Source: Bog-756 sp963845485
Lineage (GTDB): Bacteria; Actinomycetota; Acidimicrobiia; Acidimicrobiales; RAAP-2
NCBI GenBank assembly: GCA_963845485.1
Contig: CAWJSI010000017.1
Location: 290,456 to 354,455 of the forward strand
DNA: 64,000 nucleotides
Direction: 5' to 3'
The notes below the pieces were generated by a model, which made no database searches, had not been told where the DNA came from, and worked only from the letters and a program-made list of their open reading frames with translations. Below are positions 8,235-19,307 of the stretch, piece after piece (position 1 is the first letter of the stretch; each line of letters begins with the position of its first letter). The translations under genes and the position numbers were made by a program.

Positions 8235-9445
8235 GGCGTTCGGTCGTGGTCGTGTCGATGCGGTGCGGGGACTGGCTCGAACCCTGTCTGGCCTCGGCGC
8301 GTGACCAGGCCGATCAGCTCGTCGTGGTGGACAACGGCTCGACGAACGCCGAAGTTTCGATCCTCGCCCGCCGCTTCGGCGCCACCGTGGTCCGAAACAG
8401 CGAAAATCGGGGGTTCACCGGAGGGGCCAACCGGGGTCTCCGTCAGGCCGCCGGGACCATCGTTGCCCTCCTCAACGACGACGCGGTCGCCGAGCCTTCG
8501 TGGCTGGACGAGGCCGAAGAGGTCCTGGCCGACCCCTCGGTGGCCGCCGTCACGCCCAAGGTCCTCCTCGAGGGGTGGTACGGCCAGGTGGTCCCAACCG
8601 AGGAGCCGTGGTACGCCCCATCCGATGCACGGCCCCTCGGCCGTCGACTCACCTCGGTGCGACACCAGGGGACCGAACTGCTCGACCGGCTGGTGGGACC
8701 GGGAATCCATCGCCTGGAGTCGGCCGTTGTGGAGGGCCAGTCGACTCGGTGGCGCTGGACGCGACCGGGCAAGCCCTATTTCGTACCCCTCCCGGGGCCG
8801 GCTCCCGGGGCCACGGTCCTCTTGGACAACGACGAGGAGGTGACCGTCTCCGCGGTGTGCCGGCTCGTGAACAACACCGGGTTGTTCCTCCGGTCCGACG
8901 GCTATGCGGGCGATCACGGGCTCGAGTCACCCGATGATGGCCGCTGGGACCAGCCGCGGGAGACCTTCGGAACCAGCGGAACGGCCATGGCGGTGCGAGC
9001 CGAGGTGCTGGACCGGGTCGGGGTGTTCGCCGAGCCATTCTTCGCCTACTACGAGGATGCCGACTGGAGCTGGCGGGCCCGCAGGCTGGGAATGCGGGTC
9101 GTCTACCGTCCGGGGGCGTCGGTCTCCCATCGACGCTCGGTAACCTCGGAGGCGACCCTCGGCGCCAGGGTGCGGGTGCTCGGCGAGCGCAACCGGCTCC
9201 TCACCCTGGTCCGCAATGCACCCGTTGGGGTTGCGGAACGCGAAGTCCGTCGCCGCATCGTGGACGGGCCCGACCACGGGGTCCGTCGCGGCATGCTCGG
9301 CCTGCTGCCCTGGGCCCTTGCCTCTCGGACTCAGCTGTCCCGCCAGTCCATCGCCACCGCCGCGGAAGTCTGGGACCGGTGGGGAGGCGCCGACGTGGCC
9401 TGGGACGACGGCCCCGTCAACCACGCGGCAGAATCCCGTGGCTGA
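8231..9445 (+). CDS. Family 2 glycosyltransferase
   Basis: A 404-residue GT-A enzyme of the GT2/rhamnosyltransferase kind. It has the N-terminal Rossmann part with VVVDNGSTNAE, the substrate loop ENRGFTGGANRGL and the metal-binding LNDDAV. The later acceptor-side block FFAYYEDADWSWRARRLG is the characteristic ED-containing motif. An insertion of about 90 residues (roughly 125-235, rich in charged and Gly residues) lies between the donor and acceptor halves and is not typical of the core family. The GTG start overlaps the previous stop. It acts with the flanking glycosyltransferases on a cell-envelope or exported polysaccharide. Confidence 0.85.
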   Translation: MRRSVVVVSMRCGDWLEPCLASARDQADQLVVVDNGSTNAEVSILARRFGATVVRNSENRGFTGGANRGLRQAAGTIVALLNDDAVAEPSWLDEAEEVLADPSVAAVTPKVLLEGWYGQVVPTEEPWYAPSDARPLGRRLTSVRHQGTELLDRLVGPGIHRLESAVVEGQSTRWRWTRPGKPYFVPLPGPAPGATVLLDNDEEVTVSAVCRLVNNTGLFLRSDGYAGDHGLESPDDGRWDQPRETFGTSGTAMAVRAEVLDRVGVFAEPFFAYYEDADWSWRARRLGMRVVYRPGASVSHRRSVTSEATLGARVRVLGERNRLLTLVRNAPVGVAEREVRRRIVDGPDHGVRRGMLGLLPWALASRTQLSRQSIATAAEVWDRWGGADVAWDDGPVNHAAESRG

Positions 9446-10940
9446 GCTCCCCTTCATCGGCGGGTCGGAAGCAGCCGGGGGCTCAGCGACCCCGGCCGAC
9501 GTCCTCCATGCGCGCATCCAGGACCTCGTGGCCCGGCGCCGGGCCGAGGGGAACTACGAGTCGGGCCTGGAAGACAGGCTGGATGCCCACGGCCGAACCA
9601 TGGTGGCGGTCCGGGCCGGTCCCGGCGGCCACCGTCCCCAGTTCTCCAGCGAAAGTCGACGGGCTCGAGTCCGCCGAGTGTGGGATCGGGCGATCGCCCG
9701 CGTCGAGGAACGCCGATTGAGGCCCGGTCCCAACAGGCCGCTACGCATTCTCTTCGTCGTGCAGCGCTTCGGGATCGAGGTGGCGGGGGGGGCAGAGCTC
9801 AGCTGCCGGGAGTTCGCCACCCGGCTCGCTGCTCGCGGCCACCACGTGGAGGTGGTGACCAGTCGGGCCGAGAGCGCCCAGGACTGGGCCAACGTCTATC
9901 CGCCCGGAACCACCGAGCTCGACGGGGTCCAGGTCCACCGACTGGGCGTGACGGCCCCCCGCGACAACGACGCCTTTGAATCGATGACCGTCAAGGTGCT
10001 GTGGAGCGGGACGCTCGTGCCGGTCGGCGAGCAGGAGCAGTGGAGGCAGCTGCAGGGTCCCGACCTGCCTGAGATTCGCCCCTGGCTGGCCGAGCGGGCT
10101 CGATCGTTCGACGTGGCCGTCCACTTCTCCTACCTATACACGCCGACCTGGGCCGGATTGCCGGTCACTGCTGCCCAGGTCCCCACCGTGCTCCATGCGA
10201 CCGCCCACGATGAGCCCGCCTTCTGGCTCCCCGTATTCGACGACTTGTTCACGCTTCCTACCAGGTACGTCTGGTTCACCGAGGAGGAGCGGGACCTGCT
10301 CGCCCGGCGGAGGGCGCCGCGCCGAGGCCAGGTGATCGGAATCGGTGTCGAGCTCGACTCCCCCGGCGACGGCGACCGCTTCCGATCCCGCTTCGACCTC
10401 GGCGACCGCCCTTATCTGGTCTACGTGGGCCGCGTTGAAGCGGGCAAGGGCTCCGAGGAGCTCATCAACTTCTTCGAGGCGTACAAGGGGCGACGCCCCG
10501 GCCCACTTACGCTCGTACTCGTGGGACCGGCCGAAAACCAGAGGCCGCATCCCGACATCGTCTACGCCGGGTTCGTCGATGACGCCACTCGAAATGACGC
10601 TCTGGCCGGGTCCCTGGCTCTCGCCCAACCCTCGTTCTTCGAGAGCTTCTCCATGGTGCTCTCCGAGGCGTGGGCCCAACGTCGGCCGGTGATGGCTCAG
10701 GGTCGTACCGACGTCCTGGTGGGCCAGGTACGGCGCAGCGGGGGTGGTGTCTGGTATTCGGGGTATGCCGAGTTCGAGGCGGCACTGGACCTGCTGACCG
10801 AATCGCCTGCACTCGGTGACGCCCTCGGGCTGGCCGGCCGGGCCCACGTGGAGTCGGTCTACGGCTGGGAGACGGTGCTGTCGCGCTACGAAGACTTCCT
10901 CCGCCAGGTGGCCGGGACCCGGGTCTCCCCCACCCGCTGA
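9438..10940 (+). CDS. Family 4 glycosyltransferase with N-terminal extension
   Basis: A 500-residue protein. Residues 1-90 form a hydrophilic, Arg-rich extension (VLHARIQDLVARRR, RARVRRVWDRAIARVEERR) like those seen in actinobacterial polysaccharide glycosyltransferases. From about 98 a GT-B fold begins with LRILFVVQRFGIEVAGGAE, and the donor-binding half has LVYVGRVEAGKG and a retained E-x7-E-like motif FFESFSMVLSEAW. The GTG at 9438 overlaps the end of the GT2 gene by 8 bp, so it is the fourth member of the coupled operon. A candidate bidirectional terminator follows the gene. Confidence 0.82.
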   Translation: MAELPFIGGSEAAGGSATPADVLHARIQDLVARRRAEGNYESGLEDRLDAHGRTMVAVRAGPGGHRPQFSSESRRARVRRVWDRAIARVEERRLRPGPNRPLRILFVVQRFGIEVAGGAELSCREFATRLAARGHHVEVVTSRAESAQDWANVYPPGTTELDGVQVHRLGVTAPRDNDAFESMTVKVLWSGTLVPVGEQEQWRQLQGPDLPEIRPWLAERARSFDVAVHFSYLYTPTWAGLPVTAAQVPTVLHATAHDEPAFWLPVFDDLFTLPTRYVWFTEEERDLLARRRAPRRGQVIGIGVELDSPGDGDRFRSRFDLGDRPYLVYVGRVEAGKGSEELINFFEAYKGRRPGPLTLVLVGPAENQRPHPDIVYAGFVDDATRNDALAGSLALAQPSFFESFSMVLSEAWAQRRPVMAQGRTDVLVGQVRRSGGGVWYSGYAEFEAALDLLTESPALGDALGLAGRAHVESVYGWETVLSRYEDFLRQVAGTRVSPTR

Positions 10941-10965
10941 ACGACGGCCCGATCGCTGCCTACCG

Positions 10966-10987
10966 AGCCGCTCCGTCCCTAGCGGCT
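10966..10987. terminator. Candidate bidirectional terminator between convergent genes
   Basis: AGCCGCT and AGCGGCT form a perfect 7-bp stem with an 8-base loop. The hairpin spans the gap between the glycosyltransferase operon and the convergent pantothenate kinase gene and includes the kinase stop codon. No clear T-run is present on either side. Confidence 0.5.
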
Positions 10988-11902
10988 GGCGACGCCAGCA
11001 CTCCTCCGCAGCAGGATCCTCTCCACCCTGTGGTCTGGGCCTTTCTCCAAGATGATGTCGGCCCGGTGGCGTGTGGGGGCCACATGATCCCGGAGGTTGA
11101 CCAGATTGATCTCAGACCACGCCGACGCAGCCACTTGGTTGGCCTCTGACTCGGTCAGCGAAGAGAACCACTCGAGGAACCCACCCTCATCGGTTCCAGG
11201 AGACCGGAGGCCCAAGAGCCGCTCCGTGTGCCAGTGGGCCAGGTCACGCTCAGCAGCATCGACATAGATGGCCAGGTCCATCAGACCCGGGAGATCACCG
11301 ATCTCCGATCCTCGGCTCGAGGACGCCTGGAGGACGGTCAGGCCTTCGACGACCAGGACATCGGGAGTCCCGATCGGTTCGCCCTTCCCGGGAATGATGT
11401 CGTAGTCGCCGTGCGAGTAGATGGGGACGGTGACGTCGGTCCGACCGGACCGAACGGCTTCAAGCGCCGCAACCAGCGCCTCGTGGTCGTAACTCTCGGG
11501 GAACCCCTTGCGGTCAAGGATCCCCCGGCGCTCGAGCTCCCGGTTGGGGTAGAGGAATCCGTCGGTGGCCAACAGTGCGACCGCAGGTCGCCCCGGACCA
11601 CGTGTCAACAGCTGCTCGAGGATGCGGGCTGTCGTACTCTTCCCCACCGCCACGCTGCCGGTGATGCCGAGGATGGCTGGGCCCGCCCCAGCCTTCGAGG
11701 CCAGCCGCCGCCCGATCCGCACGGCCAGAGGGACATAGACGTCACGTACCTCGTGGGGGTCGACCGGGCTATCTTCGGCGACGCCCAGAGCCCACGGGTC
11801 GACCGATCCTTCGACACTGTCGGCCCGGCCGAACTCCATCCACTGGCCGCGGGTGTAGACCTCAAATCCGTCGTCGGAAAGAGCGGGGCCCGACACGTTC
11901 AT
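10979..11902 (-). CDS. coaA: Type I pantothenate kinase
   Basis: A 307-residue kinase catalysing ATP-dependent phosphorylation of pantothenate, the first step of coenzyme A synthesis. The P-loop is GSVAVGKST at 82-90. Family motifs follow: DGFLYPN, KGFPESYD, PIYSHGDYDI and VLVVEGLTVLQ. The ATG is preceded by GGAGGG. The gene is monocistronic and convergent with the glycosyltransferase operon. A steady CoA supply suits the large CoA-thioester pathway further along the window, although the distance gives no evidence of co-regulation. Confidence 0.95.
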   Translation of the reverse strand: MNVSGPALSDDGFEVYTRGQWMEFGRADSVEGSVDPWALGVAEDSPVDPHEVRDVYVPLAVRIGRRLASKAGAGPAILGITGSVAVGKSTTARILEQLLTRGPGRPAVALLATDGFLYPNRELERRGILDRKGFPESYDHEALVAALEAVRSGRTDVTVPIYSHGDYDIIPGKGEPIGTPDVLVVEGLTVLQASSSRGSEIGDLPGLMDLAIYVDAAERDLAHWHTERLLGLRSPGTDEGGFLEWFSSLTESEANQVAASAWSEINLVNLRDHVAPTRHRADIILEKGPDHRVERILLRRSAGVASR

Positions 11903-12063
11903 CCACCGCCCTCCAAGACCACCGGCGGCAGCACACGTCTCCCGAGACCGGTGCAGGCCATGGGGCAGCGTACGCCGTCGCCACTGGCTTGTGGTTCATC
12001 GCTCCCGTCGTGAGCCGGCTGGACCATCGAGCGGAAGGTCGTCCGGTGAGGCAGGATGAGCCC

Positions 12064-13011
12064 ATGGCTCACGCTCATCCGTTCCGATTCGCCGCCCAGC
12101 TCAGTACTACTCCCGAGGTCACCGCCCGCAGCTGGGCCGATCAGGCTCGACGGGCCGAAGACCTCGGATACTCGGCCCTGCTCATGCCCGATCATTTCGG
12201 TGACCAGTTGGCGCCGGTCCCGGCGCTGGCCGCCGTGGCCGCGGCCACGACGACACTTCGCCTCGGCTCGCTGGTCTTTGGGAACGACTACCGCCACCCT
12301 GTAGTCCTGGCCAAAGAGGCCGCCACCCTCGACGTGCTGAGCGAAGGGCGGTTCGAGCTCAGCCTCGGCGCGGGCTGGATGCGGAGCGACTACGACGAGG
12401 CCGGGATGACCTACGACACGCCACGGGTCCGGGTCGAACGCTTCGAGGAGTCCGTCCAGATTATCCAAGGGTTACTGCGCACTGACGGTCCCTTTTCCTT
12501 CGAGGGCACCTACTACCGGATCAACGAGCACACCCTCCTCCCTCGGCCGCTGCAGCGGCCCGGACCACCCCTCATCATCGGCGGCGGAGGCAAACGGGTG
12601 CTGTCTTTTGCTGCCCGGCATGCCGACATCGTCAGCATCAACGTCAACCTCCGCGAGGGCACGGGCGGTCCCGAGACGGCGCCGAACGCCTCGCCGGATC
12701 GCACTCGGGAGAAGGTCGCTTGGGTGCGCGAGGCCGCCGGTGAGCGCTTCGATCAGCTCGAGCTCAACGCCCTGATCGGATTCGTGATGGTGACCGACGA
12801 GGCCGTAGGTGTGGCCGAGGCCATGGCTCCCCACTTCGGGATCAGCGCTGACGACGCGCTCCACATCCCCCTCGCCCTCCTCGGAACCCTCGACGAGATG
12901 GCCGAGGAGCTCGAATGGCGTCGCCAGGAGTACGGCATCTCCTACTGGTCGATCGAGGCCGACTCCTGGGAGGACCTCGGACCCGTCGTATCCAAGCTGA
13001 CCGGCACCTGA
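12064..13011 (+). CDS. LLM-class F420-dependent oxidoreductase
   Basis: A 315-residue TIM-barrel protein of the luciferase-like monooxygenase superfamily. The typical blocks are present: ARRAEDLGYSALLMPDHF near residue 32, TTTLRLGSLVFGNDYRHP, LDVLSEGRFELSLGAGW, and PPLIIGGGGKRVLSFAARHADI. The pattern matches the mycobacterial-type F420 subgroup, which moves hydride from reduced F420 to an unknown substrate. The ATG at 12064 has AGGA seven bases upstream, whereas an ATG at 12056 is out of frame. It diverges from coaA across about 160 bp in which no clear regulatory repeat stands out. Confidence 0.85.
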   Translation: MAHAHPFRFAAQLSTTPEVTARSWADQARRAEDLGYSALLMPDHFGDQLAPVPALAAVAAATTTLRLGSLVFGNDYRHPVVLAKEAATLDVLSEGRFELSLGAGWMRSDYDEAGMTYDTPRVRVERFEESVQIIQGLLRTDGPFSFEGTYYRINEHTLLPRPLQRPGPPLIIGGGGKRVLSFAARHADIVSINVNLREGTGGPETAPNASPDRTREKVAWVREAAGERFDQLELNALIGFVMVTDEAVGVAEAMAPHFGISADDALHIPLALLGTLDEMAEELEWRRQEYGISYWSIEADSWEDLGPVVSKLTGT

Positions 13012-13026
13012 GGGCCCCGGTGCCGG
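13001..13026. terminator. Bidirectional terminator hairpin
   Basis: CCGGCACC and GGTGCCGG form a perfect 8-bp stem around a 10-base loop. The hairpin lies between two convergent stop codons (13011 on plus, 13028 on minus), so it could serve both genes. Confidence 0.6.
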
Positions 13027-13027
13027 A

Positions 13028-15466
<2,439 letters not shown>

Positions 15467-15494
15467 GGGACCCCCCGTTGGCTCGATCCCTTGT

Positions 15495-15522
15495 TTATCG
15501 GCAACGTGACCGGGGTTCTTGA
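15495..15522 (-). promoter_or_regulatory. Candidate sigma-28/WhiG-type promoter of the secreted fusion gene
   Basis: On the minus strand GCCGATAA (15502 to 15495) matches the -10 element of FliA/WhiG-type promoters exactly. Upstream by 16 bases is TCAA (15522 to 15519), three of four bases of the usual TAAA, one base further away than the usual 15. The implied leader of about 22-28 bases carries a G-rich ribosome site before the ATG at 15466. Confidence 0.4.
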
Positions 15523-15680
15523 ACTAACTACCCTCTGACCTGCACGAATGGCTCCGATTGGGGCGAAGCTGCCTCGGGCCTGCTGACCGCGTCAGCACGG
15601 AAGGTTGGTTGGCCAGTGCGGCCGGACCCATCGATGCGCCCGAGGCTTGCCAACGGCAGGCCAGGGCCAAGGCGTTGGGA

Positions 15681-16646
15681 TCAGCGGTTGGAGTCTGGAA
15701 GCACATCCCTCCACGGCGCCAGATCGAGGCGGGGGTAACGGAGAGCCAACCGGTCCAGGAGGGACTCGCTCCAAATGGGATGGCCTGGAGGGGGGAACCC
15801 GAACAGGGCCAGCTCCCGGGGCGTGGACCGTTCGGCGAACGATCGCCATTCGGGGCCGGTGGAATTCGACTGAGCCTGGTCGTAGCCGATCCAGTCGTGC
15901 CCGGCCCGCTTGAAGGCCAGCGCCATCACGAATCGTGCCGTGGCGTCCGACTCGAACGGCGCTCCCCGGTGGAAGACGTCGGAGCGGTAGGCAAGGTAGG
16001 ACCCTCGCACGCCGCTGGCCCGACGTTCGGACGCATAGACGTCCGGGTGCGTGTCCGGCATGACGATCGGCGTGGACTCGGTGAGGTAGGCGGAGTCTCG
16101 GACCGAGACCATCCTCGTGGGGTTGTCGTCCTCGGCGACATCGGAAAGGTAGAGGAAGCCTTCAAGGTTCCACCAAGGCGACGCGGTTCCTGCCGGCAGC
16201 CAGGAGTGATTGCGGTCGGTATGCATGGGCTGTTCGTAATTGGTCAGACCCGAGTACTTGGCGCTGGCGTGCGCCTGGTAGAGCCGGATGTCCTCGGCCC
16301 CGAGGGCGCGTTCGGCAAAGTCCACCACGGAGGGATGGACGACCAGCCGATCGAGCATCCCACTGCCTCCAAAAGGGAAGGCGGCCATCCAGCGATGCTG
16401 TTCGCCGCGGAAGCCGGGGCCTTCGTCGGGCCAGACGTACTCCTCTTCGGGATCCTGTTTGGCGCCCAGGCGCTGTCTCGTCACACCTTCCGGATCGGCG
16501 TGGTACTCCTCGGAGGTGGGAAAGGCCCGATGGACGTCGTCGACTGCGGCATCGACGTCCTCAGTTCCTACGAGTCCTTCGAGAAGCACCCAACCGTCCT
16601 CCCGCCATGCCGCCACTTCGGTGTCGGTGGCCAGCCGGGAGGTCAT
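15681..16646 (-). CDS. Phytanoyl-CoA dioxygenase (PhyH) family protein
   Basis: A 321-residue Fe(II)/2-oxoglutarate oxygenase of the PhyH family. The iron site is H142 and D144 in MHTDRNHSW, with the distal H226 in DVFHRGAPF. Acidic N-terminal segments and a Trp-rich core (ASPWWNLEGFLYL) fit the family. The substrate is unknown; bacterial members hydroxylate diverse small molecules, not only phytanoyl-CoA. The ATG overlaps the stop of the preceding membrane-protein gene by 4 bp (ATGA), so the two form a two-gene operon. Confidence 0.82.
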   Translation of the reverse strand: MTSRLATDTEVAAWREDGWVLLEGLVGTEDVDAAVDDVHRAFPTSEEYHADPEGVTRQRLGAKQDPEEEYVWPDEGPGFRGEQHRWMAAFPFGGSGMLDRLVVHPSVVDFAERALGAEDIRLYQAHASAKYSGLTNYEQPMHTDRNHSWLPAGTASPWWNLEGFLYLSDVAEDDNPTRMVSVRDSAYLTESTPIVMPDTHPDVYASERRASGVRGSYLAYRSDVFHRGAPFESDATARFVMALAFKRAGHDWIGYDQAQSNSTGPEWRSFAERSTPRELALFGFPPPGHPIWSESLLDRLALRYPRLDLAPWRDVLPDSNR

Positions 16647-17026
16647 CGGACGGCCCGTCGACGGAGGGAGTGCAGGGCCACGAGATCGCCGACGGCAAAG
16701 ACCAACGCTGCACCGGCTGCACCGGCCGACTCCGGGCGTCCGATAGCCCGACTGGACCCGAGGCTCGCCAAAACATCTAGGGAGTCACTGGCCAGCCCGG
16801 CCGACGTCCAACGTCGAAGGTCGCCTTCTTCGCCCCGTCGGGATGCGGCCACCGTTCCCGCCCCGAGAACGAGGTCACGGATACCGATCGTGCGCATGAG
16901 GAGGACGGAAACCGGTGTGGGCTTCTCCCGGCCCGATAGGCGGAGGAATCGAGAGGGAGCCACAGCCATGCTGACTCCGACGCCGGCGCGCAGCCATCCC
17001 ATGATCTCCCCGGTCGTGACGGCCAC
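16643..17026 (-). CDS. Small DUF4267-like membrane protein
   Basis: A 127-residue protein with about three or four weak hydrophobic stretches (MGWLRAGVGVSMAVAP, VLLMRTIGIRDLVLGAGTVA, GAAGAALVFAVGDLVALH). It keeps the RxxGxRDLxLG pattern typical of DUF4267-type membrane proteins of unknown role. It is translationally coupled to the PhyH-family gene downstream, so it probably serves the same process. The start shown is the ATG at 17026; an upstream ATG in another frame was not chosen. Confidence 0.6.
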   Translation of the reverse strand: MAVTTGEIMGWLRAGVGVSMAVAPSRFLRLSGREKPTPVSVLLMRTIGIRDLVLGAGTVAASRRGEEGDLRRWTSAGLASDSLDVLASLGSSRAIGRPESAGAAGAALVFAVGDLVALHSLRRRAVR

Positions 17027-17594
17027 CCGCTCAATCTATCCAGGGCCTGCGGGGCGGCTGGACTCCGCCGCCGGATTCCGGATCATCCGAACGCGCATTA
17101 ACCCCACTCGAGGCCGGCGCTGGTGTGGTTTTCACAGCCAGCTAGCCCAACGGCATTGAGTGGTCATTCGCACACGTTAGGTGAGATATTGAAATTTTAT
17201 CGCCAGATAGGGCATCAGGTCATTGCAGACCCGATGCTGCTGTCTTATGTTGCCTCTTGGCAGGAACAAGGGGCAGTTGGAAACAGGCAGGGGTGCAGTA
17301 GTGGGGCAAGGGGCAGCATCAGTGAGTCGCCTTTGTACGTGGTGTTGTGATCACGTCGGGGGACACGTTCACCAGACGTTCACTGGCTTCCACGCGCCTC
17401 GCACCCAGTCGGCCCTCCCATTGATCGATAGTCATGGGTGCCCGAACGTGAGCACCCTCCGACCCTCGTTCGAAACCCATGGGACCACGTTCACCGACTG
17501 AACCTACGGCGCGTCAACGGATCTTTTCCGTATCACCATCAACAACATTGGCAGGGGTGTCCTCGATGGATGCTCGGCACGAACAGGAGTATCC
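17027..17594. other. Long intergenic region upstream of the frameshifted secreted gene
   Basis: No convincing gene is seen in these 568 bp. Base composition drops locally (AT-rich around 17175-17200), as in a promoter region. The only clear structure is a set of ACGTTCAC direct repeats near 17365 and 17487, described separately. I looked for tRNA and riboswitch-like folds and found nothing I can support. Confidence 0.5.
17365..17497 (+). repeat. ACGTTCAC direct repeats
   Basis: ACGTTCACCAG (17365-17375) is followed immediately by ACGTTCACTGG (17376-17386), a tandem 11-bp repeat with 9 matches. A third copy of the core, ACGTTCACCGA, is at 17487-17497. All lie 100-230 bp upstream of the likely start at 17595 and could bind a regulator. 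Confidence 0.45.
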
Positions 17595-19269
17595 ATGCGA
17601 AGAATCCCGACCTATCAAGCTGGCGGTGATTTCCGCTGCCGTAGTCGCAGGACTGGCGGGAACCGCCTCGGCCGCATCCGCGGCAACCTCGGTGTCATCG
17701 GTCTCGGTGGCGTCGAGTTCGTACGTACCCGGCGCTTCGGCAGTGGCCTATACCGTCACATTCAAAACCAGTGCGACCGGGGCGCTCACCTCAGGCACCA
17801 GCACCATTACCCTGTCGGGCTTCTCCGGAGCCTTCTCGGCAACGGCGGCTGACTACACCGTGAATGCCCAAGGACGACACGGCACCGTCACCTCCATCAC
17901 TGGCGGCGGCACTGCTGGAGCGGGCGTGACGTTGACTGTGCCGCACCTTGACGGGCACCGGTGCTCCGATCAACTCGATCAACGCCAGCACCATCGTCAG
18001 CGTGGCGGCCAACGGCACGACCAACCCTGGTGCCTCCAGCACCTCGGTCTCGGTGTAGCACCTCGGCCGATACCGCCGCTGTCCGGCGGGCGCACCATTC
18101 ACCCTCGGCGTCCCGGCGGCCCTCGTTGGCCACGGGCGGAAACAGCCAGAGCGTGCCGGTGGGAACAGCTGTTCCCGACTCACCTCGGTGCCAGCCTCAA
18201 GGACTCCTCGGTTCCACCACTGGCAGTTGACCAGCCAGGCGTACCTGTCGTGTTCACCGCGTCGACTGGAGCCGGCGGTGCCAGCGGAACATTCGCCGGT
18301 GCATCCACGGTGACCGTGGCAACCGGGAACACCGGAGTGGCCACCGCTCCTCCGCTGACGGCCAACAGCATTCCCGGCGGCTTCACCGTCACGGCGACCA
18401 CGGGGGGCCTCACCGCCACCTTCGCCGAGACCAACCTGACGGCTACGGGGGGAACTCCTCCACCGATCAACACGCCTTCGTCCCACGGCTACTGGCTGGT
18501 GGGTGGTGACGGCGGAATCTTCACCTTCGGGGGGGCCGTGTTCCACGGGTCGACCGGAAATATCAAACTGACTCGTCCCGTGGTGGGCATCACCCCCACC
18601 TCAAGTCAGCAGGGTTACTGGCTCGATGCCTCCGACGGTGGCGTCTTCGCCTTCGGCGATGCCCCCTTCGAGGGATCCATCCCTGGACTAGGCATTCTTC
18701 CCTACGCCTACCCGGCGCCGGGTCGCGAGCTTGCCGCTCCGATCGTGGGCATGGTGCCCTCGTCGACGGGCCACGGCTACTTCATGGTGGGCGCAGACGG
18801 CGGAGTGTTCGCCTTCGGTGATGCCAAGTTCGCCGGATCGTGTCCTTCGATCGGAGGGTGCTCGGGAGCTGCCGTCGCCGTCATGCCCGATAGCTCGGGC
18901 AACGGCTACTGGGTAGTCACGGCCACCGGCCACGTCTACGCCTTCGGTGACGCCCAGTTCCTCGGGGCGCCAGGACCGCAGGGTTCGCCTGTGACGTCGG
19001 CTGTCGCCACCCATGACGGCAACGGCTACTGGATTCTCACGGCCAACGGCTCGGTGTTTGCCTATGGTGACGCCCTCAACCTGGGTGGACCCACATCAGT
19101 TGCCAATGGCCTCAATCCGGCCACAGCCATCTTCACCACCTCCACCGGGGGCGGGTACTGGGTGGCCACAGCCAATGGCTCCGTCATCAACTTCGGTGAC
19201 GCTCCCAACGATGGGGGCATGGCCGGTCAGCACCTCAATGCGCCGATCATCGCGGCCACGGGCTTCTAA
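17595..19269 (+). pseudogene. Secreted Ig-like plus beta-propeller-repeat protein with multiple frameshifts
   Basis: The ATG at 17595 has a strong ribosome site (AGGAG, 6 bp spacing) and starts MRRIPT, but the signal-peptide core (IKLAVISAAVVAGLAGTASA) lies in another frame, reached near 17612. Later, extracellular-type sequence moves between frames: TLTGTGAPINSINAST from about 17942, STSADTAAV after an in-frame TAG at 18056, GNSQSVPVGTAVP from about 18139, then SLKDSSVPPLAVDQPGVPVV near 18190. These pieces together resemble a secreted beta-rich region plus an invasin-like Ig domain. From about 18190 to the stop the frame is intact and holds six propeller-like repeats. It may be decayed, or the assembly may contain indels. 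An ATG at 17566 is an in-frame alternative but gives an acidic signal n-region. Confidence 0.7.
18481..19269 (+). repeat. Six GYW...FGDA protein repeats (propeller-like)
   Basis: Six degenerate repeats of about 40-55 residues begin near 18481, 18607, 18769, 18898, 19018 and 19147. Each has the form GYW or GYF, six to eight residues, GG or GxV, then FGDA or FGGA. Examples are GYWLVGGDGGIFTFGGA, GYFMVGADGGVFAFGDA and GYWVATANGSVINFGDA. Six copies would suit a six-bladed beta-propeller. This repeat type is common in secreted proteins of Acidimicrobiia and some mycobacteria. Confidence 0.8.
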
Positions 19270-19307
19270 CCCAATGCAGTAGCGGTTCCTCATCACAGCA
19301 TCACCGT

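Noticed and set aside
9216..9437. Longer start for the GT4 gene inside the GT2 gene
   Set aside because: It would overlap the GT2 coding region by over 200 bp and adds Arg/Ser-rich sequence without similarity; the GTG at 9438 gives a normal short overlap.
17027..17594. Possible riboswitch or RNA gene upstream of the secreted repeat protein
   Set aside because: I looked for tRNA and known riboswitch cores and saw none; only short direct repeats are supportable.
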